Part shown: positions 1-11,296 of the stretch, piece after piece | Layout: every line of letters begins with the position of its first letter | Position numbering within the stretch: the stretch's first letter is position 1 | Assembly (NCBI GenBank): GCA_038503075.1 | Contig: JBCAML010000001.1 | Coordinates: forward strand, 3,162,001 to 3,226,000 | Length of the DNA: 64,000 nt | Source: Gyromitra esculenta | Taxonomy: Eukaryota > Ascomycota > Pezizomycetes > Pezizales > Discinaceae | Direction: 5' to 3' | Notes under the pieces: model-generated | What the model was told of the DNA's origin: nothing | Database searches by the model: none | Seen by the model: the letters and a program-made list of their open reading frames with translations, nothing else | Made by a program: the position numbers and the translations under genes

Positions 1-2018
1 TCACTTGTCACGCTGCATTCACATCACGTGTATGTACATGTTGGTATTACGTTTTAGAGCAAGAGATATGTACCTGTGCTCTGTTATGTGAGGAACGATG
101 TTCCAAATACCTAGATTTTTCTTTCTCGACATGTCTGAACCAATGCTTATGCAGTCTAAGGTGGAGGGGTTTTTTCCAGCCTCGATGGTACACTTAGGCT
201 ACATGTAGTATAAGCACACAAATATAAGCACCTTGATATTCTTTAATTCAATGGTGGTCGCACCCTACACCGGATGCCAAATTTCAGGAGAGTCTCACAC
301 GAAGCAGCAAGTTATAGAAGAATCCGTACGAGATAAAAATGCACGATTATGGTGAAATAGAGCACAGGTCCTGGCGTGGGACCAGGTCAGAACAGTGACC
401 GCGGGCGCCAGTCTTAAACGAGAAGAACGCGGGGGCATGCATACAGTAGGCTTGCATGAGATGGAATGTTCATCTTGCCACTGAAGTTTATCCATAGTCG
501 ATTTCAAGGTCTCGGACTCTTACCCCAGATCATCACCGGTGAAGGGATTCCTTCGGCTGTGTACATTTATTGAAGGCTTATAGCTCGCCAACACCAAAGT
601 TGTAGACCACCTAAAATTGGTGAGAAAAGGGTGGTTAAAAGTCATTTGAAGTTTTCTAGCTCCGTCGATATCTGGAGGTGGTAGCGAGACCTTTTTCATT
701 TGTGAATGCGATTAATGGAATTATTCGATTCACTAGCTTATAATTATTCTTGGCTTACTTAGATATTAAATTTTGGTGATACTATTGATTTTCTTTACTT
801 CCACAAAACCATAGTATCTTTTTAACTCTCGAGGAAAGGGCTTTTCTTTTATCATCATGCGATCTTAGGTTCTAACAACTACTCCTTGAGTATTTTTTTG
901 GTTGATTGAGCTTGCAGGACTCAGAAACTCTGAGGTCAAATGTATATAAACGAATCATGTATGCTATGTTAGCTTACCTGGAGTTATCGGAAGATTCGTT
1001 ACATACTTTCCTCTTGGCGGAAATCGGCCTTTGAAACAAAAACAAGTCATCATAAAGGTGACCCGCGTTTTCTCCATTAAAATCGACATCACAATCGATC
1101 ACTCGTTCATTATACGGGCAGTATTAATTTATTGATTTATTAATTTGTCTACTTAGGTGTTGATTAAATACTGGGAGATGCAATAGCGATCCAAACCTCG
1201 CCAAACACAACTCTAGATCAACAGAACAGATCACATCACGAACCAATCTCTTCTCTATAACCAAATATATTTAATCGTGCCCAGCTACCTGTACATGTAT
1301 CTCTTCGTCGCTGTAGCTGATTAGGTTACCTTAGGGGTGGACCGCCTGCGCAGCTTGTTGCAAAGTTTCACAGTATTTAATGAACGCCTAAGTAGTAGGC
1401 ATCAACAAATTTTTGTTGTTTTTCGCCTATCTGACTAGTGTCAACGCTATCTGGCACTTAAGTTGTGGTTGAAAATTATTACGACCCAAGGCGAAGGTAT
1501 GGCTGACCCTCGCTATAGAGATTGGGCCGCTGAGAATGTTTATTTTGGAAGGATACATACGCATACTTTCTGGTTCCGAGAGATATTATGTATGCATGTG
1601 TATCAAGTCATTGCTGTACGAATATCTGTTTTCTATCCATATGAGAGTGCTCTATTTTGATATATGGTCTTGCAGGTGAGTCGGCTGCAGCGATGAAATA
1701 TGAGCCCGTGATTTTCTCTGTTTAGTATCTTCTCGATTTCAATCCGTTATGTTATTGTCACCATGCCGCGTATTATCCGCTATTCAATCCTTTAATATGG
1801 GGCTAGAGCAGTTCCTTGCGAATCAGAGACTACCTCCACATATGCCCTTGGCCGCATGGCCAAAACCGAGAAGGAATCTATGTCAAAACTAAGAATCATC
1901 ATTTAAAATATCGAACTTGGACCAGTTTGAAGTTTTCGGGTTTCGCACATCCTCTGCCGGCTATTCGGGGAAGCGAGTCTACTAACAACTTCCAACCCTT
2001 ATAATTATCTCACCAAAG
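1..2018. other. Gene-free left arm
   Basis: I see no gene here. The longest open frames are about 60-70 codons with no recognisable motif. Two exact copies of the palindrome TACATGTA lie at 200-207 and 1292-1299; the same 8-mer recurs in other host intergenic stretches. Confidence 0.6.
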
Positions 2019-2861
2019 TTAAGATCTTGTTAAGCCTGTAGGCCTTGTGTATCTCATCGCGAAGTCAAGTGCGGCCCGTCCATTGTTATCCTGCGCATGG
2101 ACACCGGCCTGCTTTCTACAAGTACCATAAAAACGGTAGGAGATAGGTGTTTAGCTATTGCTGCCGAATATATCACAGTATGCCCTGGGCGGTTCTGAGC
2201 GGTGATATCTGACCCTCTATCGAGAAAGTGTTTTAAGAGAGTAATATTCTTCCGCAAAATGGTCCGCCAGAAAGCCGTGTTCCCATTCAAATCCGCAATA
2301 TTAACGTTAGCCCCACTGTTGATAGTCTCTACGCCAAAGCTAGGTTTCTGGTACTACTGCGGGATCCTACCTTGAGGAGTAGCGTGTTCCCTTTTTCGTT
2401 CTTTAAACTAATTGAAGATAGGGCTCCCTTTAATAGGAGTGGTTTGGCCGTTGATTCGGCATAGACCCGAGGTATTACTGAGCCGCCATAGTTATCTTGA
2501 GCTTCCGTATCAGCGCCGTTTCCAAAAGTAACTCGATGATGCTTATATGGCCTTTGCTGGTTGCGAGGCCGAGTACCCTAGCCATTTTGAGCTGTTTGGC
2601 TTCTTTTGTTGCCTCGGTGTCTTTAGCATCGATAGCAACTTCTCCCCTTAGAAGTAACCTAACTAGGAGTTCTTGACCTTTCTCTGCAGCTTACGCAAGA
2701 TGGGATTCAGGGCCTACTTCCAACCTAGAAAATTTGTGGATAAGTGGAGTTAAGAGCGTGGAAAGAGAGCGCCGAGTTTGGAGGAGGAAATTGAGGTCAC
2801 TTACTTTAAGGGTTCTGGCAATATCGAGGACAATTTTGCCTAGCAAATCAAGAAACGACAT
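2019..2861 (-). pseudogene. F-box/ankyrin-repeat protein pseudogene
   Basis: Reading the minus strand from 2861 gives an F-box-like start (MSFLDLLGKIVLDIARTLKV, then SDLNFLLQT and LSTLLTPLIHKF). Ankyrin-like blocks follow: AAEKGQELLVRLLLRGEV, TSKGHISIIELLLE, ANVNIADLNGNTAF, LLKHFLDRGSDITAQN and HAQDNNGRAALDFAM. F-box plus ankyrin proteins usually act as substrate receptors in SCF ubiquitin ligases. This copy cannot be expressed whole. A stop follows the F-box part just before AAEKGQ. The frame shifts by one base after IIELLLE, where one A seems to be missing before NGADTEAQD. A second shift lies after VLVES near 2110. The last frame ends with TAA at 2019-2021. It is a decayed member of an F-box/ankyrin family; which functional paralogue it came from cannot be told here. 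Confidence 0.7.
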
Positions 2862-4628
2862 GGTAAACACAGCACCAGCGCTAGGCTCGCTCAGAGTTAA
2901 AAGTAGGGTTGGGATGGTTTTTTTTTTGGTTTATACAAATCTATGAGGAGATGGGTGATGGTGATTTGACGATGAGTAGCCAGCATCACAGAGCACGTCA
3001 ACTGTTCCAGGCTGCATGTACGCGGCTGCATGTAGAGCCTTCGTATTGGTTTATATTTATGCAGGTATGTCATTGCTTCATCCATCTACAGCTCGTGGTT
3101 TTTTTCCCTTTTCGCATTATATTCCACATGAGCAGAGCAAATATGTGCAATTGAGCTCCATCCCTCTTTGTGTATAGCGGGCCTGGTTTGTTACTTGGAT
3201 GAAAACCTTTTCTTGGGTTTCACAATTTCATATTTGGACACTATTAAGCCTCTCCCCAACTTTTCAGAAACGAGCCAAAATGAACCACCAAGTCAACGCC
3301 TCACCTTACACTAGTACCTCGAAGCGTATTCTCCCCACAAAAAACATCATCCTTCAAACAGCAATCCATATGACAGATATGACAACGTCCATTCCTGCAG
3401 ATCGTACATAATGTCAATAAGTACTCGACCAGAAATATATTCTCTGGGTCTCGGGATGATTATGTACCTTTTGTTTCATATTTGAAACTCCACATACCAT
3501 CCCTCTCATTATTCCAATAAGCTCCACAGGCGCTATGCATTCCCCTCCTACCTACGCCTGCACTCTCGGCACCTCCGCGTCCGGCAATCAACTCACTTCC
3601 TGCATTGTCCTCACCAGTGCCGGCGCCGGTGGATGCGTGAGTTTGACGCGAAGTCAGGTGCTGGATGATTGTCGAGTTTACGGCAAACTTGAACGGGGAT
3701 GATGAGGATGTTGGGATTGCAGTGGTCGATGGTACGGATTCGGAAATTAATGCACGGAGTATGTGGTTCTGAAGATGATGGGGATAGTTTTAGTACCGAG
3801 ACTTCGCATCAATCGTGGGTATCTGTGGTTTGTGGGATGGTTACGATGATGGAGGTGTTCCAGGACTCTGTCCGGGAATGTTCGTAGACATCAATTTTTT
3901 CTAGAGCGGCAAAACAAGCCTGTTTCAATGTTGGTATTCGTCAGCATTCTACATTCTATCACCCTATCCCAGGATATTCGGTAGGTGGCCTGGTAACACA
4001 CGTCGTTACATATCTGCCTTAATCTCGTAGTTGGTACTGGCTGTGATGCGGGATTAGCCCTAAACACGAGATCTGAGATGGAATAAACCTACAGGCGAAG
4101 ATGCAGAGGGAAATTTAGAGTCCATTTTGCAGGTTCGTGGAGGTAATGAATTATGTGAATCCTGCGAGCTGAGGTTGGAGGGGTAAACAACGGCTGCTAG
4201 TTTCGTTACTGTGGGGGAAACGAGGTTTAGCTACTAGTGATCGAGTGTGCACGTGTGGGCAGCACTCCACGTCACTCGTTGGACTATTGGAGGCTTATCC
4301 TGTCCTGGACTGGAAACAACCCCACAGTAGAGAGCCAAGCGCTTTAGCCCGCGCATTCTTCCGTCCAGCCGCAGCAGCCAAGTTGTTTTTCCGCTGCTTT
4401 GGTCCACCCGGAAGCGAGTGGCCAACGACGAGCGACTTTTGTCAACTTCGCATAGGTGACCACTTCGAACGATTGGGCATTCCTGTCTAATCTCACGACC
4501 CGAAAGAATTTTTCTGTGAGTTCTCGTGCTGTTCCCAAATTATTTCTGCTCTCCGTTGATTCTTTTACCTGTTTCTAACTATCACCGATAACTAGACGAG
4601 CTTCTTTACAATACCCTCAAACGTGCTA
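2862..4628. other. Intergenic, no supported gene
   Basis: No gene is supported. A short open stretch starting at the ATG at 3537 (MHSPPTYACTLGTSASGNQL...) looks compositionally like protein, but I found no continuation through a convincing intron, so it is not called. Confidence 0.5.
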
Positions 4629-5175
4629 ATGTCTTCCCAACCCCTCCTCCAGAGCGCTCCAGGCAAGCGCATTGCACTTCCCACTCGCGTCGAACCTAAG
4701 GTTCTTCATCCTCCCTTCTCAATTCTAAACTATGGAATGACTGACCTCGAATGTAAAAGGTGTTCTTTGCCAACGAGCGAACATTTTTGTCATGGCTCAA
4801 TTTCACCGTGATTCTCGGTGGGCTCGCTGTTGGACTGTTGAATTTCGGTGATCGGGTTGGCCGTATATCCGCGGGTCTGTTTACATTTGTCGCGATGGGA
4901 ACTATGCTGTACGCGCTCGTAACCTTCCACTGGAGAGCTGCTGCTATTAGGAAAAGAGGTCAAGGGAGCTTTGACGATCGGTTCGGGCCAACTGTTTTGG
5001 TACGTTCTTGTCATCCTTGTGTTGGATTTTCCAATACCTTAGGAGGAATCGTCTAGTCGGGCGATTTTTTCCGGTAAGCGAGGGAATGTGTAGTCAACTA
5101 ACAAAATCCGTGGTGTAGGCAATCACTCTTTTCTGCGCCGTCATTGTCAACTTCGTCCTCCGAGTCTTTACTTAA
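4629..5175 (+). CDS. VTC1: Vacuolar transporter chaperone 1 (DUF202 membrane protein)
   Basis: Three exons (4629-4700, 4760-4999, 5119-5175) encode about 122 residues, close to the usual length of yeast Vtc1 and fission-yeast Nrf1. The introns begin GTTCTT and GTACGT and end AAAAG and TGTAG, and both fall between codons. The N-terminus reads [20 protein letters not shown], followed by [19 protein letters not shown], the DUF202 signature of this family. Three membrane segments follow: [34 protein letters not shown] and [16 protein letters not shown]. Vtc1 is the small membrane subunit of the VTC complex, which makes polyphosphate from ATP and moves it into the vacuole; the catalytic subunit Vtc4 is not in the window. 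The start is the first ATG and gives the conserved N-terminus at once. The identification is secure; the function is from family knowledge. Confidence 0.93.
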
Positions 5176-6401
5176 ATTGAATGATTGTGTGCGAGTTTTG
5201 TTGTATGAAGCCTTGAAGTTGTTTGTATTCTAGGTGATTGGTAAAACGGTCGAAACGGTCCGGGACATGATTTTAGCAAGAGTTGTTATGCAATGGATTG
5301 GAAATGGGAACATTGGAATTAGGTATCGGATTGGCAATTAATGAAATTACAATAAACCTCAGACATTAGAGAGGAAAGCCAGAGGTTTTTCTGTATCTCA
5401 TTCTGTCTTATGTTTAAATGCCATTGGATGACGAGTATTCGTCTCATCTCAAGATCCACTTACGCTTCCGCTCTTATCTGTCTTACCCATATCGGTACAT
5501 ATCAATAGCCCTTTTTCTATGCCTGTAATTATATGGTCCTTGTACTTTCAAACGCCTTGACTAAAAAAATATCTCCGGGTTTTTACTGCAAGGCAAAATA
5601 GATCTGTCAAGCTGGCCCAGTCAGGCCATTAGGATTCCAAGCCAAGCCAAGACAAAAACTACTTATCTGCAAATTAGAACAGAGCTCCGATCCCTCCGAT
5701 CGCGTGCATGAAAAGGCTGCAACGTCACGCTTTCAATCAATTGGTGGGATCGGCTGTTACTCTTGCTGGGTTGTAAAGACCGTGCGTACATACATTGGGT
5801 ATTATCCATGGCGGTCTATAACGACTGTGATATTACAAAGTTAGGCGTCAGCGGGGCTGCTCCGAGAATTTAGGGGTCAATTGAAAGGCACAGACGGTAG
5901 CTTTTGTTGACCAGAGTATTACTATGCTAGCAACCTCATGTCGCCATTTAGAAAAGGGGGGATTGGATATCAATAGCAGTGAAAATTGAAGACTTGTTGG
6001 GAATACAAATAGACAGCTTTAAGGTACATGTAGTTGTGCTTTTTATTTCCCAGTTATGACGAACTCGCTTGAACGGCTTTTGATAAAAAGTGATATATGT
6101 GGTAAAAGTGTAAACCCACTACCTAATTTGATATCGGTTTTTTCCTTCAAAAATGCGATGAAATAAATTCTCCACAAATCAATAGAACATGTACCACTCC
6201 TGCTCATTTTCTTCCCACAATCATACTTCGTTATACAAAAACAAGAAACCAACGAACAAAAAAAAGACAAACCGACCCGAAAATGAAAACCCTTAGAGTG
6301 AGGAGATTCCCGGAATCACACACGTACCACTTCTGGAAGGAGATTGCAGGAAATAAAAAATACAGCCCTTGGTAATATCAAAGAATAACGCCAAATAAAA
6401 T
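5176..6401. other. Intergenic region between VTC1 and the STF2-like gene
   Basis: This region lies between two convergent genes. No coding region is supported. One TACATGTA palindrome lies at 6025-6032. Confidence 0.55.
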
Positions 6402-6887
6402 CTAAGCCTTTTCGCCTTCAACAGAAGAATTGGAAATGGTAGAGGCCAATTCGGCCCCTTCATCCGCGACCCCAGAATCAGGAGCCCCATGAATCTTTTC
6501 ATCAAATGCGGGCTCATCATCAATCGTATCAAATTTTGACTTCACGAATTGATCTTCGATGTGGCCCATGGAGTTAGAGCGACGACGAGCCTTGAAGGTG
6601 TTGTAGCCTTCAGGAAAGTCTTGGAATTCATCTCCGTCACGGCCCCTATTGGTTAGTCGGTTTGTTAGCTATGCTTTGCATAAAAGCGAAGTAAAAATAG
6701 AAGCATAGTGGAGAAGGAAGGCATCGTACCAGTTACCCTTGCCGCCACCGTTTTTCTTGGTCTTATTCGGGGTATTGTCGACGAACCCAGTCTTCCCAAA
6801 GAACTTGGGGATATTGTGCTCGTTAAAGGCCGCTGCGGCCTCGGGGTGGTTGTGAGGGATATCATTGGCCTTGTGAGAGCGAGTCAT
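6402..6887 (-). CDS. STF2-like protein (Habp4/PAI-RBP1 RNA-binding family)
   Basis: Two exons (6887-6730 and 6645-6402) encode about 133 residues. The intron starts GTACGA and ends CCAATAG and splits a Trp codon (TG|G). The N-terminus MTRSHKANDIPHNHPEAAAA, the central NTPNKTKKNGGGKGNWGRDGD and the later RRRSNSMGHIEDQF match the plan of yeast Stf2/Tfs-type proteins: an MTR start, a Lys/Gly patch with GKGNWG, then RRGS near the end. These are small, hydrophilic, mostly disordered proteins linked to ATP-synthase inhibitor stabilisation and to desiccation tolerance in yeast; the family also resembles Habp4/Stm1 RNA-binding proteins. The C-terminus is acidic and Ser-rich with no membrane segment. 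The protein is longer than yeast Stf2 because of this tail. The call rests on the GKGNWG block; exact function is inferred. Confidence 0.75.
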
Positions 6888-9079
6888 AATTGCTAGTGCT
6901 TGTAGAAAGCGGTTTGTATTGAAGGAGTTCGTGAGATGTGGATATTATTTTATTTGTAGTGGTGATGTGTAGAGTAATAGAGAGAGCAGAGTATTGAAGG
7001 CTGAGAGTGAAAGGTGATAGTGGTGGGGTGAGGAGGGTCTATATATAAGAATCAAGATAACTTGTGTCAGTTGGGGGTCTGTAGCCAAGATTCACGTAGC
7101 TACGGCTTTCACGCATGAGCCTGCATAACTCCCCAGGAATGCGGGGACATAAGACGCCGCCGAGGCACGGAAATAACAAATTGGTAACGAATGACGTATA
7201 TGGGGGGCAACAAAAAAATAAATATCTTCAGGATGGGATTGACTCAATTTTCTACTCACCACAAAAATATATCTATCAAGGAACAGTGAGGTACTTGGAG
7301 TTGAGTTGTGAGAACAAAGAACGAAGCGAGAAGGAAGGCGAATATTTGGGCATTTATATTGTGGGTAGCGCCACCTGATGGTGGAACCACTCGCCCACAC
7401 ACCACCTCAAGTTTTCTCACTCTAACTTCGTTATTCTGGTAGGGTTTACCTGTGGAGGTTGCAGGTCATGCCAAAGTCAGTCTATGGCGTGCCAGTCATA
7501 CGGCTTTCTTTCCCTCGTTCTTGCTCTTCACGTCACGCAACCACCGCTTGCACGAGACCACTCCCTGCCGCTTCTCGCTTTGGCTAATGCGGCACTGGAT
7601 CCACCCCACAATTCCCCTTCCCCACACTTTCATGAACCCTGCTTGCCGCGTTTTGCAACCAAACTTGCATCATCGACCTAACTTTGAACGCCTCTGTCCA
7701 CGTAAGGCCAGTTGAGTAATAGATCTCCCGAACGTACATGTATTTAACAAATGTTTTCTTGCCGCTAGGGCATTGAGCTACGCAAAGCATACATTGATCG
7801 AGCGATGATACAACTAAAGTTACTCAATCCAAAGGAACAATATTCTACCCTCTCATTGGTGGAGAATTGAAAGTTTGAGGTACGGGTTCTGGCCAATTTC
7901 AAACTAGCATTCAAGATATGATCGATATGTGTTGAGATCGTCGATCAGTGTGCCAAAACCAGGTTGCTGTTTGAGTGTTTCCTTTTTGTATGAACGGGAT
8001 GCTCCTTTCGGTTGCATTGTTTGAGGCTCGAGATCGAATTTTGACCTCAGAGATGTCAGATGATCAACAAAAACGTTCAAGCAAAGCTTCTTGTACATGT
8101 AATCTAGTCTCATTCTTGTGGTTTAAAGTTCATCAGAGAAGCAATACGGAAGTTTGGTACCCCGAATCAGTTGTGCGTTACAGACTGCGACAAAACCCGA
8201 TACCTAAATTAAGGTTATTTACTCTACTCGTATTCTCATGACGTTTTTAAAACGGGCTACCAATGCATCCCATATAAAGTAGGTAGGTTCAGGGCAGTTT
8301 GTATGGTATGCACACCTGGCCCATTTTAAAAACGTCATGAGAATACGTGTAGAGAATCCCACGACGCCGTTTTCAAGGGGTTTGCCTTTGCTTTTTCTAT
8401 ACCGATCAGGCACAATTTTATATTACAGCTTTATGTCTTTCCCCTACATAAGAATGGACACTTGGTAGCTCAAAGGGTTTCAATGGTGGTGAGGTTCAGA
8501 GTTCGATGACGTACTTGGAGGAAAGTTCCAGCAACCCATGCGAATTCAAAGGAATACAAAGTGGCTGGAAATAGGAGAAGCTTACGTATTGGCTTGGCAT
8601 TAAACAGTCCATGAATACAGTACCGGAAAGTGGGGTGTTTTTGGTACCGTATTGTTAGAGAGTGTAGGAGTAAGTCAGGATGACTGCCGTATTACCTTTG
8701 AGAACTCTGCAGCACTACCGATTTACTCCCGCATCCATGAGAATGATGTACGAATACTGTACTAATTTCACTCTCCTTCCCGGTGCTGTATTAATTTAAC
8801 CTGCTACCACCCTGCCGTCGAGTGATGCATTGTGCGTTGGATTCCGGTTGTTGTTTTTTGTGGGTTATTCACCAGCTACCGCCGAGAATCACGTGATACG
8901 CCAAGCCAACATCTGGGTTCGTCATCGCAACGGCCCGGAAGTCAAGAGATCACAGCTCCAAACGAGCTCCCGTTTCATTTCGATCAAAGATATAACCTCA
9001 GCGCACATCTCGTCCCACGCTTCCGTTTACCGATACATATACATCGCATTTAGGAGAAGAACCAAAAGAAAGAAATAGG
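6888..9079. other. Intergenic region with leaders of two divergent genes
   Basis: This stretch holds the upstream regions of the STF2-like gene (minus) and the Pep12-like gene (plus). TACATGTA occurs at 7735-7742 and 8094-8101. A foldback element at 8222-8354 is listed separately. No coding region is supported; the open frames up to 102 codons have no recognisable domain. Confidence 0.5.
8222..8354. repeat. 133-bp foldback/MITE-like inverted repeat
   Basis: Two 36-bp arms (8222-8257 and 8319-8354) are inverted copies with 34 of 36 positions matching. Both contain CGTATTCTCATGACG followed by TTTTTAAAA. The 61-bp centre has no open frame. The form suits a miniature inverted-repeat transposon or foldback element, but I see no clear target duplication outside the arms. 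Confidence 0.6.
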
Positions 9080-10148
9080 ATGTCGTTCGATCGCCTCCCC
9101 TCCCTCGAGGCCCAGCCTACGACGACTCGAGGAACCGGATACTCTGACTCTCCAGAGTTTGACGCTCTTACGACCAAGCTCTCTTCGCAGCTTTTTACCC
9201 TCACTAGTAGCATCTCTAGATTAAACCGCGAACTGAGTCTAGTTGGCACGAAAAGAGACAGCGAAAGCCTCAGGGAGAGAGTCAAGAAGCTGCTAGATGA
9301 GACTAGGGAGGGATTTAAGGCCGTAGGGGAGGGCGTGAAGAGGGTACAAAATTGGGAAGACGTTTCTGTGAGTTTTGCTGCTACCTTCGTCACGGCTTAT
9401 TGGGGTGCCTGGGGTGCCTATTTTCGTTGGAAAGAGTACAGCATTGATATGGTAAATGCAGCCTTCGCAACGCTATATTCAAGAGAAGCTCTCACGTGGA
9501 ATGGCATCTGCTCTCACAGATTTCCAAACCATTCAGCGTCTTTCAGCTGAAAAGACCCGACAATATGTCACTGCGGCGCGTCAGGCGCAGAGCCAAGTCA
9601 ACGAAGAAAGAATGCCCATAGATGATCTGTCATACTCTCCATCAGGGTCAGGCCAGCAGCAAGTCCAAGTCCCACTTGTCCAACAACAAATGGCGCTTGC
9701 CGAACAGAGTGAGGTTGATTTTCAAGAGGGCTTGATTCTGGAACGAGAGGAGGAAATTAGAGGTATCGAGCAGGGTATCACAGAACTAAACGAGATCTTC
9801 CGCGACCTCGGGACTATGGTTACGGAACAAGGGGTTATGATTGACAATATCGAGCAAAATGTCAGTAACGCGGCGACACATACAAAAGCGGCGTGAGTAA
9901 TCCTGGTAGCTTTCTGTGTAAATTTGATCACGGATTCGATTACTGATTTGATCTGAATGTTTAGAGATCGTGAATTGAGTACTGCAGCAAGGTATCAAAA
10001 GGGAGCTAGAAACAGAATGTGTTGTCTGTTACTTATTCTAGCGATTATATTGACGGTTGTGTTGCTAGCTGTAAGAAGAACCACTTCAAATACCACTTTC
10101 CAAATTATCTGCATACTGACACCAGCATCGCAGATATTCCTTGGATAG
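9080..10148 (+). CDS. PEP12: Pep12-like Qa-SNARE (endosomal syntaxin)
   Basis: Four exons (9080-9367, 9462-9892, 9965-10070, 10134-10148) encode about 279 residues, normal for Pep12/Vam3-type syntaxins. The N-terminal region has the MSFDRLPS start of fungal Pep12 and the syntaxin helical part (LSSQLFTLTSSISRLNREL ... VKRVQNWEDVSPSQRYIQEK). The SNARE helix runs from about residue 185 to 245 (LEREEEIRGIEQGITELNEI ... MVTEQGVMIDNIEQNV), with the Gln of TEQG as the expected zero-layer residue. A tail anchor follows (MCCLLLILAIILTVVLLA). The last intron (GTAAGA to CATCGCAG, with TACTGAC as a likely branch point) leaves a 15-base exon coding IFLG and stop. Reading through instead would add about 22 polar residues after the anchor, which does not fit a tail-anchored syntaxin. 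Family role: fusion of Golgi-derived vesicles with the late endosome or vacuole. Confidence 0.88.
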
Positions 10149-11296
10149 CCTCACATGTTTATACCTCATTTATCTTCCCTTTCTCCCTGGTCTTGAAAAC
10201 ATGTATGCTGGATGGTGTTACGCTTGTGCTTATTCTGATCCCCCCCTTTGTCATTTTCATCGTTCCTAATTCAGTATTTTGGGAGGGAACTGGTGCGGAT
10301 TTTTTTCTTCGGATTTTTTTCGCTAGCTGTATGAATTGGTTTGCGCTCTTTTAAGCAAGGTGGTCTTTTTTTTGTCTTTTTTATGGCAAGTAGGTGAAAA
10401 TAAAGTGCTAATACAACATTATCTTTATCAGAGAGTGATTCTACTTTGTGTTTTTTTCTCGAATTTCTGGAGGGAGGTTTTTTTTGACGGAGGGTTAGGT
10501 TACCTCGAGGGAAGCTAGGACATGAATTTTTCAGTCTCGCGCCTAGCCTCATACTAACCCTATGGTGTGCAGCAGCCAAGTTAACAGGGGGCGGGGCAAG
10601 TCTATGAATTTGTAGAAATGAAGAGTTTTAGTAGGGTGAGTCGATCCCTGGTTATGACATATGTAGCTGGAAAGAGTAAGGTGTATAAAGGTCTCGGGGA
10701 CTATTAGATACATGTAAATAGTAATAAAATACTACCTCCATAATGAAGAACGGCGGGTGTGATTGGGGTTCATACACATGTAATTACTATGATTTACGAA
10801 CCGCTCTACCGGTCTATGAGCTGTGTACAAAGGGCGTGACTTAGGGCAAACGGATATGTTTACTTGCACATCAACGAGTGAGATATCATGACTGAATCGA
10901 CTTAATCGACCTCTTATTTATTTATTTATTATTTCATTCGGCGCATCTGAATCGGCCTTTTGTAGATACTAAGATAAATTTTTTCCCTTGGATAGTCTTT
11001 CTTGTGTGTTAGTCTCGTGTCCAGTCCCGCCCTTTTGGGTCACTCTCTGCATGATGCACAGCAGCTTATACTTCCTATCCCACAAGTCACAATCATGGTG
11101 AAGCTAGCGAACGCCCTAGAATTGCTATATTTCATTACCTAAAAGCCAGCCTGGCCTAGTCACCTGGACATCAGCAACCGAAAAGTATATAACCTCCCAT
11201 TTATCATTAGAACTTCCTCCCAAAACCTTCCGCATCCGATTTCTCCAAGCCCATTCACCTCGTCTATTTCCAAAGATTGAATCGCTGATTATCTAT
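10149..11296. other. Intergenic region
   Basis: T-rich tracts and a TTTATTTATTTATTATT-type microsatellite near 10915 are visible, with TACATGTA at 10709-10716. No gene is supported. Confidence 0.55.

Noticed and set aside
3537..3660. Possible small gene starting MHSPPTYACTLG
   Set aside because: The frame closes soon and no intron gives a convincing continuation.
8998..9393. 131-codon minus-strand frame over the Pep12 exon 1
   Set aside because: It is antisense to a well-supported SNARE exon and has a low-complexity Ser/Leu translation.
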